In this document: positions 48,571-59,909 of the stretch, piece after piece
Numbering within the stretch: position 1 is the stretch's first letter
Layout of the letters: every line of letters begins with the position of its first letter
Assembly: GCA_023653785.1 (NCBI GenBank)
Contig: JAMKCH010058428.1
Span: forward strand, 103,161-167,160
Length of the DNA: 64,000 nucleotides
Reading direction: 5' to 3'
DNA from: Ophioderma brevispina
Taxonomy: Eukaryota > Echinodermata > Ophiuroidea > Amphilepidida > Ophiodermatidae
Notes under the pieces: model-generated
The model's input: the letters and a program-made list of their open reading frames with translations, nothing else
Databases searched by the model: none
What the model was told of the DNA's origin: nothing
Position numbers and translations under genes: made by a program

Positions 48571-49315
48571 GTGTTGACCGGGGGGCGTCTTGGATTTTCT
48601 TTGGGCAATCATGCTCGTTCCAGGGGTTCTGTAAGTGGCCCCTAACGGGACCAATTTTCAGTTAAAATATACCCGGCCGCTAATTGGGACCAGTTTTGGT
48701 GAAATTATACTAGTTTTCAGTGAAAATATACACCTAACGGTACATCAGGTGAATCCTTACTGTGCTATTTAAATATATTTTCCACTATTATTATCCCAGT
48801 TATATACTCTTTTGAAATTCCGCTTATAATGTATTATAAACATATTTACTTGTATGCAAAATATTTTTGATTAAAATTGTAAGAATTAATTTTTCACTGT
48901 ACTGCATTATTTACATAATTATTTATCATATTGTTTTTGCTGTATTCTATGATGAACAAATAAAGATTGATTGAAGATAATTTGCAGTGAGATTATACCC
49001 CTTGCGGGACCTGTTCTCAATACATGAAAAAAAGATATACATTTAAAATAGCCAATATACAAGAAAAATTACACTTGTGCTACTGCAAAATACATACTTA
49101 GGGTTATTTTGCTGATATGTTTAGGTTAATTTTTCCTATTTGTATCATTGAACCAGTCACAATCACAACTAATTTGTACCACTAGCGGGACTAGAACTTG
49201 ATTATTGTGAATTTGATACCCCTCGCGGTAGTCCCGCATTTGAAGCTAGTCCCTCTCTTTTGGAACGAGCATGGGTTCCCGACCAAAATCCAAGAACCCC
49301 CCGGGCGTGTAGACC
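48571..49315. repeat. Inverted-repeat pair, arms 48571-48622 and 49262-49315
   Basis: GGAACGAGCATG, then AAAATCCAAGA-CCCCC and GTGT on the right arm are the inverse of the left arm. Between them, 48641-48735 holds about three degenerate 30-base repeats (GGGACCA-TTTT followed by AAA-TATAC). CGGGAC words also recur on the right side in both orientations. The overall length is about 745 bp. Confidence 0.65.
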
Positions 49316-49329
49316 GGTTTCCATGTAAG

Positions 49330-50620
49330 CCGCCATATGTTTGAGTATTTTCATCGCGTGCTGATTCGCTGATTCCCAATGACCCGGAATCTTTACGCAA
49401 TGAAGAAACAACCACGAACTGCGAATTTTCTCGAGCGAGAAAATCGGATTAGGATTATCTTTGGAAGGGCCTCTTGTGAGGATATAAACAGGGATCCTAA
49501 ATAAATCGGGATAGGACACTCGATCAAGGGAATGGATGCGTACTGCACTGATCTGCATGAAATCTGTAGCTTATAATTCGCCAGTCGTACGTGGCGCTAT
49601 TACGCTACGTCATCCCCCGGCTTACGTCATGAATTCGTTTATGCATAAATAGCATGAGGTAGCTTATGGCATTAGGTAGCTTATCGAAAATGGTGGCGCT
49701 ATCACCATCGATATAGAAATTGTCTATGGGCATTTTGTACACAGTGTCATCCGCCTGATATGAATAACAATTGCAATTATAGGGCGCCAGATGGATTTGT
49801 CAAAGCAATATGGGTCGTTGTGCTTCCTTCTTATCTCGTTCTTCCATGGTATAGCATACCAAGTATATATGAACTTGATATATCACTGCACTAAAAAGCT
49901 AGACCACATTTTAAACCAAAGTTTGACACCACATGTCATCGGACGACATAAAACATCGTCAATCACAGCTATTCTCAGCTTCATACTACTTGATATGAAT
50001 AGCATAATCGGACTTTTGATCTATCCAAATTTGTCAAGTGACGAAATTTGCGCCCTGATTGTTTGCGTTTAAAATGATGTCCATTCAATCGGTCAATCAA
50101 TTTATTTTGTTCGTCAAAAAATCAACAGAATACAGTGATGCGTGTAATGATAACAATAATGAAAGCGCTATACAACGATTGCGAAATTATAATGAAAATA
50201 AATAAATAAAAAAAATATGTATATAAGAAATTGATAATAACATTGCAAATGAATATAATGCAAGAAAGTAAAAAGAAACGTTATCATGAAAACTTGGCAT
50301 TGTGAAAAAAGCTTGAAAATTGACATTGTGATGAAACTAAACAACTAAAGGCAAAGCGTAAGGGTGCATATTGACCTCACCTACAATTCAGGAAAAAAAG
50401 TCGATCGAACGCACGCGATTAGTTTTGACCACCAACCATGCTCTAGGAGTAGGTCTCTCACACTAACCTCAAAGGGTAGCTTTTGGGTTTTCTGCTCTAT
50501 TTTGTTATTTTGGGCCACAAGATCAGCGAGAATTGGTATGCTAGATTTGCAATTCTAATTATTGATAACATTTACGGAATAAATCGATATTGATATTGTG
50601 ATCCTCAATATAATGAATAT
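49330..50620. other. Unannotated DNA
   Basis: No gene recognised. CAATCAATTTATT near 50094 looks like an inverted LINE/SINE tail. The 93-codon frame at 49791-50072 has two hydrophobic stretches but no motif or splice context that I can support. Confidence 0.35.
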
Positions 50621-50625
50621 CATAA

Positions 50626-51272
50626 CACTGAAAACATTAATTTGTCATGAAAGGGTCTTATTCGACCAATTAAAAGTTTGTCATGCAATTTAATTTTCTG
50701 ATCATTCAAGAAAATAAAGCTAAACATGTTTTCATAATATTCAATTAAAAAATTATAACATTTTCAAATTAATTTGTATCATCACAGATATTTTCATGAC
50801 TTATAAAATTTAAATTTTAAAAATGCATGACAAATTAATGATTAACGAATTAGTCGTTAAATTTTCATTTCCTTAGTGCATTACAAATTAAATGACAAAT
50901 TAAATGACAAAAATGCATTCATAGTTTGTCATTTTGATGGACATGACTAATTTAATAAAAACTTGTAAACCTGTAATTTGTCATTTTAATTTGTCATACA
51001 CTCAACGTTAATTTGTAATGCACTAGAAAATGACAAATTAACGATAATTTCGTCATTCATTAATTTGTCATGCGTTTTTAGAAAGTGAAATTTTATAAGT
51101 CATGAAAATATCTGTAATGATAAAAATTAATTTGAACAGCTTATAATTGTAAATGGAACATTATGAAAACATTTTAGCTTTATTTTCTTGAATGATCAAA
51201 AAATTAAATTGCATGAAAAATGTTTAATTGGTCAAATAAGGCCCTTTTCATGACAAATTAATGTTTTCAGTG
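50626..51272. mobile_element. Near-palindromic MITE with CACTG...CAGTG ends
   Basis: The element starts CACTGAAAACATTAATTTG and ends CAAATTAATGTTTTCAGTG, 647 bp in all. The arms, about 310 bp each, are reverse complements with scattered differences nearly to the centre. The flanking dinucleotide AA occurs on both sides and could be a target duplication. The word ATGACAAATT or its inverse AATTTGTCAT occurs repeatedly throughout. CACTG ends recall EnSpm/CACTA-like or Chapaev-like transposons, but no transposase is present to confirm it. Confidence 0.85.
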
Positions 51273-51279
51273 AAGTGGT

Positions 51280-52030
51280 GGTCAAAATCAAAAAAGTTGG
51301 AACTCTCATCACCATAACAGTTGGAGTACAGTATCTACTGGATGATTAAACCTATCCTAGGCACATCTATTTTATTTATATCTATTTGTGCAGACAACTT
51401 TCACAATAGGACACAAGATAACGATCTAAAAATCAATAGTCCATTTGAGTTTGAAATTCAAATAGACCTGTCAAGTAATAACATTCGCTAAAAAGAGATT
51501 ATTTCATATGGGTTTCCAGATCAAGCACATTCACACCTTGACAGATGTATGCCAAGCTAGGAAAAATAGATTCACCATAATCTGCTTCTTAGAAGAAATT
51601 TAGATAATTTGTATTGATATAGTTCTTATTTATATTATTGGTATCTATCAATTTTATACTGACAGTACATACAATGACAACATTGATAACAAGAGAAAAT
51701 AATATAACGTATATCGTAGAGGTAATTACCAAAATAAAAAGATAATACATCATCCATTATGGATTACTCTGAATGGGCAAATGTATATAAAGTGAAGAGG
51801 GGAAAACGATATGAGCAAATAAGAAGATGAACACAGTTATGATAGTGAAAAATCACAAACAAAGAGGTTACAGAATGACTCAGATAGTAGAATTTAAGGA
51901 ATCAACTTGAGTAGTTTTCGAAGCTGGATTTAGAGTTGGAAGTGCGCTTCGATTACTCTGCTTAGGTATGTTAGGTATTAAAAAATGATAAGGAAAATTA
52001 AATGAAGATAACTACGATGAAGACCAGAAA
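51280..52030. other. Unannotated AT-rich DNA
   Basis: Nothing recognised. The phrase GAGTAGTTTTCGAAG at about 51910 recurs at about 53117 on the same strand. Confidence 0.4.
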
Positions 52031-52035
52031 TAGCG

Positions 52036-52654
52036 TTAACCCTCGTCGTACCAAGGGAACTTCGGGGGGGGGGGGCGTTTTTTTTTTTTTTTTTTTTTCC
52101 GGTGCGCTAAAATGCCGAAAACTTTTCGCTCCGGTGCGCTAAAATGCCGAAAACTTTCGTAAAAAGCTTCTAGGTAATCGTTCTCTCATCCTTTCCGGTC
52201 ATTTTAGCGAAAAAAATGTGAAGCTAGCACCTTCACCGGGGTTAGGGATGCCGTCAAAGTCGAAGGGTAGGGGGGTGGTTGCCACCCAAGGATATTTTAT
52301 GGTGCATTTTTGAAAATATTATGCACAGTATGGCTCTAAAACTCTATGTTTACGTAAAACTAGCCAATTGCCATCATTTAGAGCTGAAAACCGCATGAAA
52401 ATCCGATATTCCTACGTTTTTAGCGCAAAATTAGATTTTCGCCTATTTTCTGTGGAAAATGCCAATTTTGCCGACTCGCGGACTTGATGACGTCATTGTG
52501 ACGCAATACTAGGTATGTTGGTACTTATTTTGGTATCAATGGAAAGAGGAGGACCATAGCTATCCACTGGTATCAAAATCAGAAGCATCGGGTGCTTTAT
52601 AACGAACCCTTGGTAAACCGTGTTAGAAAAAAGGCTTGGTAAGACGAGGGTTAA
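52036..52654. mobile_element. piggyBac-type MITE between TTAA duplications
   Basis: TTAA lies at 52036-52039 and 52651-52654. The element between them (52040-52650, 611 bp) starts CCCTCGTCGTACCAAG and ends CTTGGTAAGACGAGGG, one mismatch in 16. TTAA target sites and CCC-starting TIRs are the signature of piggyBac. Inside are a G-run (about 52065-52075), a T-run (about 52080-52098) and a 32-base direct repeat with CCGGTGCGCTAAAATGCCG at 52099 and 52131. There is no transposase, so it would move only in trans. Confidence 0.9.
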
Positions 52655-53615
52655 TGATTACCTTGCATGGAAAAAATACATTTACCTAATTAGTGTACAT
52701 TAACAAAATAATTTAGTAATTGCAATTACATAAATATGATAAAGTCCAGAAGCGTACTTAATATCATCATATTAGCATAGCGTTTTTGACCTCCTTACGT
52801 ATAAATTGCATATTTTTTTTATATTTTTACTATTTTACTCTTTTAAAGCAAAGTCAAGTAATTTGCCAGATTTTGTTCCAAAATTTTTTTTGCAAAAGAG
52901 CATTTGAAAACATCAAAAGAGTCAATCTATGTAGTTAAAATCAAATATATTAAAATTAATCCAATATTTAGTAAAAAACATATATTTAAAATACATATCA
53001 AATATCCATATGCTAGAGTTAAAAGAAAATTAATTTGTACAACTTTGCAAATGAAAACGTCAAATTGACAACAAATTAGATGTTACAATTTTAAGTATGC
53101 TTTGATTTGTTAAAACGAGTAGTTTTCGAAGTAAAATACGTAGTTGGAACTGGAATTGAATATTTCATGTTCAAAGAAAAATAAAAATTGCCCGACATAT
53201 TTTGTACCTATTTTAACGCTGAGGTGCAACTCTCTAAAGAAACTCAATGAAGTATTTCAGAAGCCATTTACAGAAATATCTGATGTTATCTTATTGACAA
53301 TTTTCTGGGCAGTGTGTCAATTATACCTGTATGTGCCTACGTGTTAGTTAGACTATCAGTTGCCTTCAGTGCCTGTTTTATTTGTTAGTAGATTCTTTCT
53401 CGATCATCAGCTTTGGATCACTTATAACTAAACTTACATTTCTTCATGTCGTACTATTTCCTGCATCACATTATCTATTGTTGTTGGTTTGACTGGATCG
53501 ATTGCTTTTTTCTTGCGAAGGAACTTTGTATTTGTAGCACTGCCAAACATAATTGAAGAGAGCTGAAAAATAAATATTCACAAAATTAGGGCAATGATTT
53601 AAAGAGACATGAGGA
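52655..53615. other. Unannotated AT-rich DNA
   Basis: No element or gene is recognised. The 67-codon frame at 53144-53347 lacks a domain. Confidence 0.4.
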
Positions 53616-53619
53616 GATA

Positions 53620-53975
53620 TCCAGGAAGAAGCGCCCCAATTTTTCTCGAACCCCGGTTTTTTACATACTTGGAATGCTTACCAATGTATTAGATCACACC
53701 TGAAGTGAATAAGCCGAATACGCCGTCTTTATGTAATAAGATGATGATTTAGTATTTTCTGTCGTGCACGACAGAAAGTCAAAGCATGGTTTTCTATGGG
53801 GAACGATTACGATAGCAGGCAAGTTCAAAACAAGGTTTGCGGTTTTCTTTTGCACCTGTTTGTCCAATAAACCTTCGAAACGTTCTCGGTAGGTGGTCTA
53901 CAACCAATCTGGTGGAATTTGAGAGAAATTCGTATCCTAAAAAAATCTCTTCCTGTCACTTTAAATAAGTCTGAT
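53620..53975 (+). repeat. SINE-like interspersed repeat R2, copy 2
   Basis: This is collinear with 25480-25830. It contains CTGTCGTGCACGACAG, a perfect 16-base palindrome at about 53759-53774, and CAATAAACCTTCGAAACG. It ends near CCTGTCACTTTAAA. It has no coding capacity and lies in the same orientation as copy 1. Confidence 0.65.
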
Positions 53976-54644
53976 AACTTAAATCAATCCTGTCATATTA
54001 GCAGTTGACGTGCGTAGCTTTATTGGAACTGAATAGCAAGGCATCTTGCAATATGTAATTGATAAGGTATTAATTGTAGGATGGTGAAAAGAAATTGGCT
54101 AACAAAATAATAATTTGGAAGTAGAAGTGTTGATTTAGTTTTGGATACTCTCTAAACAACTGCTGCCAAATTCTGGACATGTTTTCATTCATAGGCGTAA
54201 ATCCCGGGGGATGGGGATCCCCCAATATTTTGATGAAGGGGGATGGTCAATACGATCATCCCCCCCCCTAATGTTGATGCCCGTTCGTGTGTTATTGACC
54301 AAAAATAACCTCATATTTTACCATAATTGTTTAAAAATGGTAAACTTCGCGCGCATTTTGTTCTAATTACAATTAAATTTAACGATTTTAGCTTCTAAAT
54401 GGCAAAAATTTTAGCGCGCTTCGCTCGCACACGTCCTAGTAATGGATCTTTTCAGCAAACCCCGTTTCAGTCATACATTTTCATCAACCTCATCCCCCCA
54501 ATGTCAAACGGGAATTTAAGCCACTGTTTGCATTGTTGAATCCGTTCTTATGCTGATTTCAAATACGTCTCTTCATGAACTGCTTAAGGTTGTTTCTCTT
54601 TTAATATCACGACAAAACCAGAATTTTAAAAAAATATATATTAT

Positions 54645-54757
<113 letters not shown>

Positions 54758-54782
54758 AAAGTATATAATTATGATACTTCAA

Positions 54783-55000
54783 TACTTTAAATATACTTTA
54801 TCATTTATACTTTAAATATACTTTATCATTTATACTTTAAATATACTTTATCATTTATACTTTAAATATACTTTATCATTTATACTTTAAATATACTTTA
54901 TCATTTATACTTTAAATATACTTTATCATTTATACTTTAAATATACTTTATCATTTATACTTTAAATATACTTTATCATTTATACTTTAAATATACTTTA
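54783..55000. repeat. 25-bp tandem repeat, about 8.7 copies
   Basis: The unit is TACTTTAAATATACTTTATC followed by ATTTA. Copies start at 54783, 54808, 54833 and so on. They appear identical, suggesting recent expansion or ongoing homogenisation. It directly follows the TA and T tracts. Confidence 0.95.
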
Positions 55001-55339
55001 TTTGGTCCAGGGTAGGGACAAAGTTTTGTCACCTGATTTGGTTTCGCTCTTCCACTGGCTATATCTGTCCATCCATAAGTACCCCCATGACCTCGCGCTG
55101 GTGCGCTCGGTGGCTAGATTAGGGGGAGATAAGATACTTCTGGATTGACTAGCTATATCCTGTGTGAATTTTATTGCGGGCAAATGCAATTTCTTAACAA
55201 TCTAGTTGTACACAAATCTCTATTGAGAATGGAGGCACATGGAGGGCGCTATAACATACAAATCACGATTTTTATCTGTATCTCTGTATCTGTAGCTATA
55301 CTGTTCAACGCTCCAGGTGAAGCCAAACGAACAGGTTGA

Positions 55340-55610
55340 GGTGTGCGCAATGATGTTGATTTAGTCTTGCTGATTAAAGTGGTTAATAACTTGCTTCTTG
55401 AAGATATCTGGCTTATTAATGGTAGTGATGTGGTAGGGTAGTTTATTCCAGTCCGATATTGTTTGCGGCCAAAATGAATGTTTGTAACAATCCTTGTTGG
55501 CAGTAATGAGTTGATATGAGTTGGAATGATGGTGCCTTGAAGGACGTTGGAGCGGCAGAAGGAGGTCGTCGAAGGAGGTCTATATGGCAAGATTCTACAT
55601 ATATTAGCTT
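55340..55610 (-). pseudogene. LINE C-terminal fragment
   Basis: On the minus strand the frame reads NKDCYKHSFWPQTISDWNKL, then PYHITTINKPDIFKKQV. This is the characteristic end of Jockey/CR1-type LINE proteins (a SFFPRTI-DWN-LP pattern). Nothing of the reverse transcriptase is seen upstream (higher coordinates) beyond about 55620, so it is a 5'-truncated copy or a remnant. The 153-codon open frame in another minus-strand frame (55249-55710) is a shadow. Confidence 0.75.
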
Positions 55611-55714
55611 TCAAAAAAGGGGAAGGGAAGCTACTCACCTTTTGAAGTTTCGACAGCTTGCATTGGTTGGGTTTGAATACTGACTTGGATAACCAAACTT
55701 TTCTTTGCAACCAC

Positions 55715-56500
55715 CTTGGAAACTCTTTCTCAAAGCCAAAGATTATTTCAACCTATCATAGAAAACATTGAAACAAAGCTCACATTTTCTTCACAATACG
55801 ATCGTTCGATCTTTCGATTATCTCCTCTCAAAGCTCATTAAGCATTTCGTCGTGAGTGCAATTTGGTCGTAACTGAAACCAAATACGTAATTACCTAATT
55901 AAGCCATGTAGAGAGCAGATGTAAATTTGTTGCAGTATGCAAACTGAAAAATTGCTAGCGCAACATATTATACCTGCGTAGATATAAATTTGTTGCACTC
56001 GCCTGGAAAATTAGCATCCTAAAATAGATATTAACGAGGTTTGAAAAATAAATTTCAATTCATTCTCTGTCACGTCTAAGTTTGCATCAAATAGAGTCAT
56101 AGGTATATTTGGCCAAATAAACTTGATAACACGCTAATATGACGTCATTGCACTCAACAGTATGTCTGCTGTGTGGATACACCATTGTGAGTCTACAGAT
56201 GTACAAAGCGAGTAATAAGAGTTCGCACCCCCACCCTTTCGCAAGACTGGAGGAAACAAAACCCGACTGCCTCTTTGGCAGAGTCCTGTATCCTCCGCTG
56301 TTAATTTAATTGGAAGGTACTCTTCAAATATATGGACAAGTTATAGACTAGGCAAAGCAGCAATCAAAGTTATAGGCTACCGTGTACACAGAGGAAATAC
56401 GTTCATAAATTACATGAAGTGGCGCACCCCTCACAAGTAGAAAAATCTAGTGGTAATCAATGGAGTACTTTTTTCTGAGAAGATTTTTTTTTTTTTTTTT
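55715..56500. other. Unannotated DNA
   Basis: No gene or element recognised. A T-run of about 22 lies at 56484-56505, directly before the GTCTAA array. Confidence 0.4.
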
Positions 56501-56505
56501 TTTTA

Positions 56506-57035
56506 GGTCTATCATCACTTCGTCTAATTCCCATTTCCGTCTAATAACCACTTGGTCTAACACCGGTTTGTCTAAACTCATATGGTCTAATTGCCACTTA
56601 GTCTATTGTCACTACATTTGATCTAATAACCAGATTGTCTAATTGCCACTTGGTCTAAAACCATTTCGGCTAATATCCAATAGGTTTAATTTCCACTTCG
56701 TCTCCTATCATTTGGTCTAACACCATTTAGTCTACTCACCCGTTGGTATATAACCATTTATCCTAAACCCATTTTGTCCTAAACCATTTCGTCTCTAATG
56801 ATCAGTTGGTCTAATTACCACCAGTTAGTCTAAAGCCCCATTTTGGTCCTAAACCCATTTCGTCTAAGAATCAGTGGGCTAATTGCTCATTCAGTCTAAA
56901 CCCATTTTTTCTAACCCCTTTCGTCTAATGATCCAGTTGGTCTAATACCCATTAGTCTAACCCATTTGCCTAAACCCCGTTTCGTCTAATGATCAGCTGT
57001 GTATCTAATCAAACCATTTAGTCTAATCATCAATC
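56506..57035 (+). repeat. Degenerate 15-17-bp GTCTAA array, left arm
   Basis: About 30 units of the pattern CACTTSGTCTAATWNC (W is A or T, S is C or G) run in one direction, with spacings of 15, 16 or 17 bases. Unit identity is low, so the array is old or was always loosely repeated. Its outermost units (CACTTCGTCTAATTCCC, then ATTTCCGTCTAATAACC) match the inverse of the outermost units at 59860-59905. Confidence 0.85.
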
Positions 57036-59406
57036 TATCTGCACTACAGACGTACCCAACTCAAAGATGTCAGGGACTTCAGGTACCGTAGGGTCCTATG
57101 TTTGCCCAACAAAACTTCATGTCACAAAAGGACAAGCTTGAAATGAATGCAATCACCTACACAAATTTATGGCAATCTGTATCTTCCAATTCAGCCAAAG
57201 CTGAAGTTTTTTTAAAGCGTGTGTAAATGGTATCTCTGTACGGAGAGTACAAAACACCCCCTGGCCTGAGCATGTCCACAATCAGTGTCCTCTCCCAGGA
57301 TTTAGTTTTTAAATCCGAAGATGGGGTTGGACTATTAGTCCCTAAGAAATTAATGTCCTGACAGAGCAGAGGTGGAATATCGTTCCTTCGGGATAGTTCC
57401 ATGGCCAACTGGACTTCAATACTTAGGAAGTTAGTATCCCATTCATAGGTGAACTATAAGTCCTGGGATGAACTATTTCTAGGTTTCAGGTAGAATATCG
57501 AGCATTAGGAGTTATGTCCAAGTCCGACTAGGACGGACTATTAGTCCGACGACGTCCGAGAACTATTGTCCATGTTTAGGTAAATTACTTGGTTCTTAGA
57601 ACTTGTGTTTAAAATCTAACAAGAGTCCCTCATTATTACTAGTCATTGACAGTCGATTAGATTTTAAAGGAAATAAATAAAAGAAAATAATGAAAAATAA
57701 ATAAAAATAAAATCAACATAGGCATGTTTCAGCTACAAAGGAAGAAGGAAGTGCTTCTACAAACCTTAATAATGAGTAGAAATAATATTAACTTGGCCTC
57801 TCGCATAACAAAATGAACTTATAGTAGGATTTTTTATTCCTTTTCAGTTTCTTAAAAGTTTTTGGGGCGTGTCGACGACCCATAACGTTCTGAAGGTTGG
57901 TATACTCTAACCCAGCAGTATAATATAAATTCGATGTCATGATATCGAATTGGATTAAGGCCATAATGAAAAATGTCCCCTTTCTCACGAAGAAATATTC
58001 AAAGCAAATGCACTGAATAAATTCCAAACGTCAAACTTCAACAAACTCTGAAGTCATGCAACAATCAGACAATGGATACGGTAAGTAAGTAGTATGACTC
58101 ACCAGAGTTCTCTTACGTCACCTAGGAAATACTAGAAAAACGGACACGTTTTACATTTAGCATCTTGTTCCAGAAATAATATTGACAGCTTGTTCAATCA
58201 TTTATCATAGAGTTTTGGTCACTCATAACAAACGACAATATTCCGTGGCCTAATCCCCTCTTCAGCCTGCGATGTTCAAGACACTTTATCCGTTCTTTGA
58301 TTTACTGCAAACAAAGGAATCGATAGCGTTCTCATACTTTACGACAATTCTTTCCATTGATCTGTAATGAAGCCTTGTACTCTCGATCAAAAAAGTTCTG
58401 TAAAATGGGTTAAAGCTTCAATTCTGTTGAAACAAAGTTTTGAGTATTTCACTGTTAGTTTTTATCCCAACACATCCCCTCCAAATGCCCCCAAATGCAC
58501 CCAACGCACCCAAACAAATTTTTTTTCAGGCCATGATCACCTGAAAGGACAGCCTTCTGATCAAGCTAGGCCAGCTTGGCTGGCTGAAGCTGAAGTTAAC
58601 CCATGCACCACGATAGGGATAGTATCATTTTTTGGCATCGTGGTGTGCATGTTGGGTTTTTTCCTCATCTGTGTTTGTTTTTGTTCCCTGCCTGAATGCT
58701 GCTTCCCTCGTATTGTTTTTTCTTGACATTAAGGACCCCAATGGAATAAGAGCCTTTTTAAATGCGTTTTGGGCGAGCCTTGGTACTCCCTGGTTTATTA
58801 TTCATATACCAACCTGCAATAATTTTCCTGGCACCTGTATACAGTAGGTTTATTTTTGAATTTAATTTTTATATTTACCCATTCTATGTCTATTCTGTGT
58901 GCAATTTTTGATGTTGTTTTGAGACTGAATAACAATTTGTATATGTAATTACCATTTTGTAATAATTTTGTATGTCTTTTTATCATTTTTAGCTTAGAGA
59001 AAGGTTTTTCAAGAAACATACTTTCCATATTAGTTTTCTAACCATTTTGAATAACATAAAGCCAGTCAGATTTCGAATTGTGTGTTATATTCTATTTATT
59101 TAGATAAGAAAGCCGAAAAGAAAAAGGAATGCACAACACACCAAAATACCATTTTTAAAACATGAACAACATTGCAACAATGTTCTGGTAAACAGAATTT
59201 TGACAATCATAAATTATGAAAGGTCAACCTCATTTCAACATTCATTTGAAAAATCAAAAATTTATGTTTGAAATGGTGATGGGTATGTTTAAGAAAACTA
59301 GGTAACATATAAAAGGTCTGAAATTCGGAAATACTAATGTGAAACATGTCATTCCGTGTTTGTTATTTATATTGTAATATGGGCCCTTTTGTTTAACATG
59401 CATTAT
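57036..59406. other. Interior between the two GTCTAA arrays
   Basis: No transposase is recognised. Around 57320-57600 the motif GGACTATTAGTCC (a perfect odd palindrome) and relatives recur (57329, 57534 and weaker copies). A possible terminal exon lies at 58530-58727 and is annotated separately. Other frames (57157-57408 and 57788-58027, both -) have no known domain. Confidence 0.45.
58530..58727 (+). CDS. Candidate terminal exon with one membrane segment
   Basis: A splice-acceptor-like sequence (an eight-base T-run then CAG ending at 58529) precedes an open frame of about 65 codons ending in TGA at about 58724-58726. The frame begins GHDHLKGQPSDQARP. It contains a hydrophobic stretch of about 24 residues (IGIVSFFGIVVCMLG followed by FFLICVCF) fitting one transmembrane helix, and it ends in a Cys-rich tail. 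I recognise no family. No upstream exon was found, and the acceptor could be chance in T-rich DNA. Confidence 0.18.
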
Positions 59407-59905
59407 AAGACAAGGAGGCGTAGACGAAGTGGGCATTAGACGAACTGGCCTTAGTCGAAATGGTTTTAGACCATCTGGTGATTAGACCAAGTTCAGTAGA
59501 CGAAATGACTTTAGACAATGGTTTAGACGATCTGGTTATTAGACCAAATGGGCCAGTAGACGAAATGCGCATAGACGAAATGGTTTTAGACAATCTTGTC
59601 ATTAGACAATGGCAGTAGACAAATGACATTAATTAGACGAAATGTTTTAGACAATCTGATGATTATACCAAGTGGTAGTAGACGAAATGGCATGACGAAA
59701 TGGGTGTAGGACAATGTAGTGATTATACCAACTGGGCATTATCCGAAATGATTGAAACGATGTGGTGATTAGACGACAGATGGTATTAGTCTAAATGTTA
59801 ATAGACCAAGTGAAATGGAATATGTGGGTATTAGACTATGTAATTTTAAGACAAAATGATTAGACTATCTGATAATGAGACGAAATGGATATTAGACGAA
59901 GTGGC
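59407..59905 (-). repeat. Degenerate 15-17-bp GTCTAA array, right arm (inverted)
   Basis: The plus strand shows TTAGACGAAATGG-type units, so the array is the reverse complement of the left arm. Unit spacing is again about 16 bases. The arms together would bound an element of about 3.4 kb with long terminal inverted repeats made of subrepeats. Confidence 0.85.
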
Positions 59906-59909
59906 AATT

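Noticed and set aside
49202..49558. 118-codon minus-strand frame sharing a PDLFR stretch with a frame at 48258-48608
   Set aside because: Both frames overlap inverted-repeat arms and the shared word is five residues, so repeat sequence or chance explains it.
55249..55710. 153-codon minus-strand frame
   Set aside because: The LINE C-terminal signature is in a different frame of the same strand, so this frame is a shadow.
56506..57035. CRISPR-like regular array
   Set aside because: Units are 15-17 bp with no constant repeat and unique spacer structure, and the setting is an animal genome.
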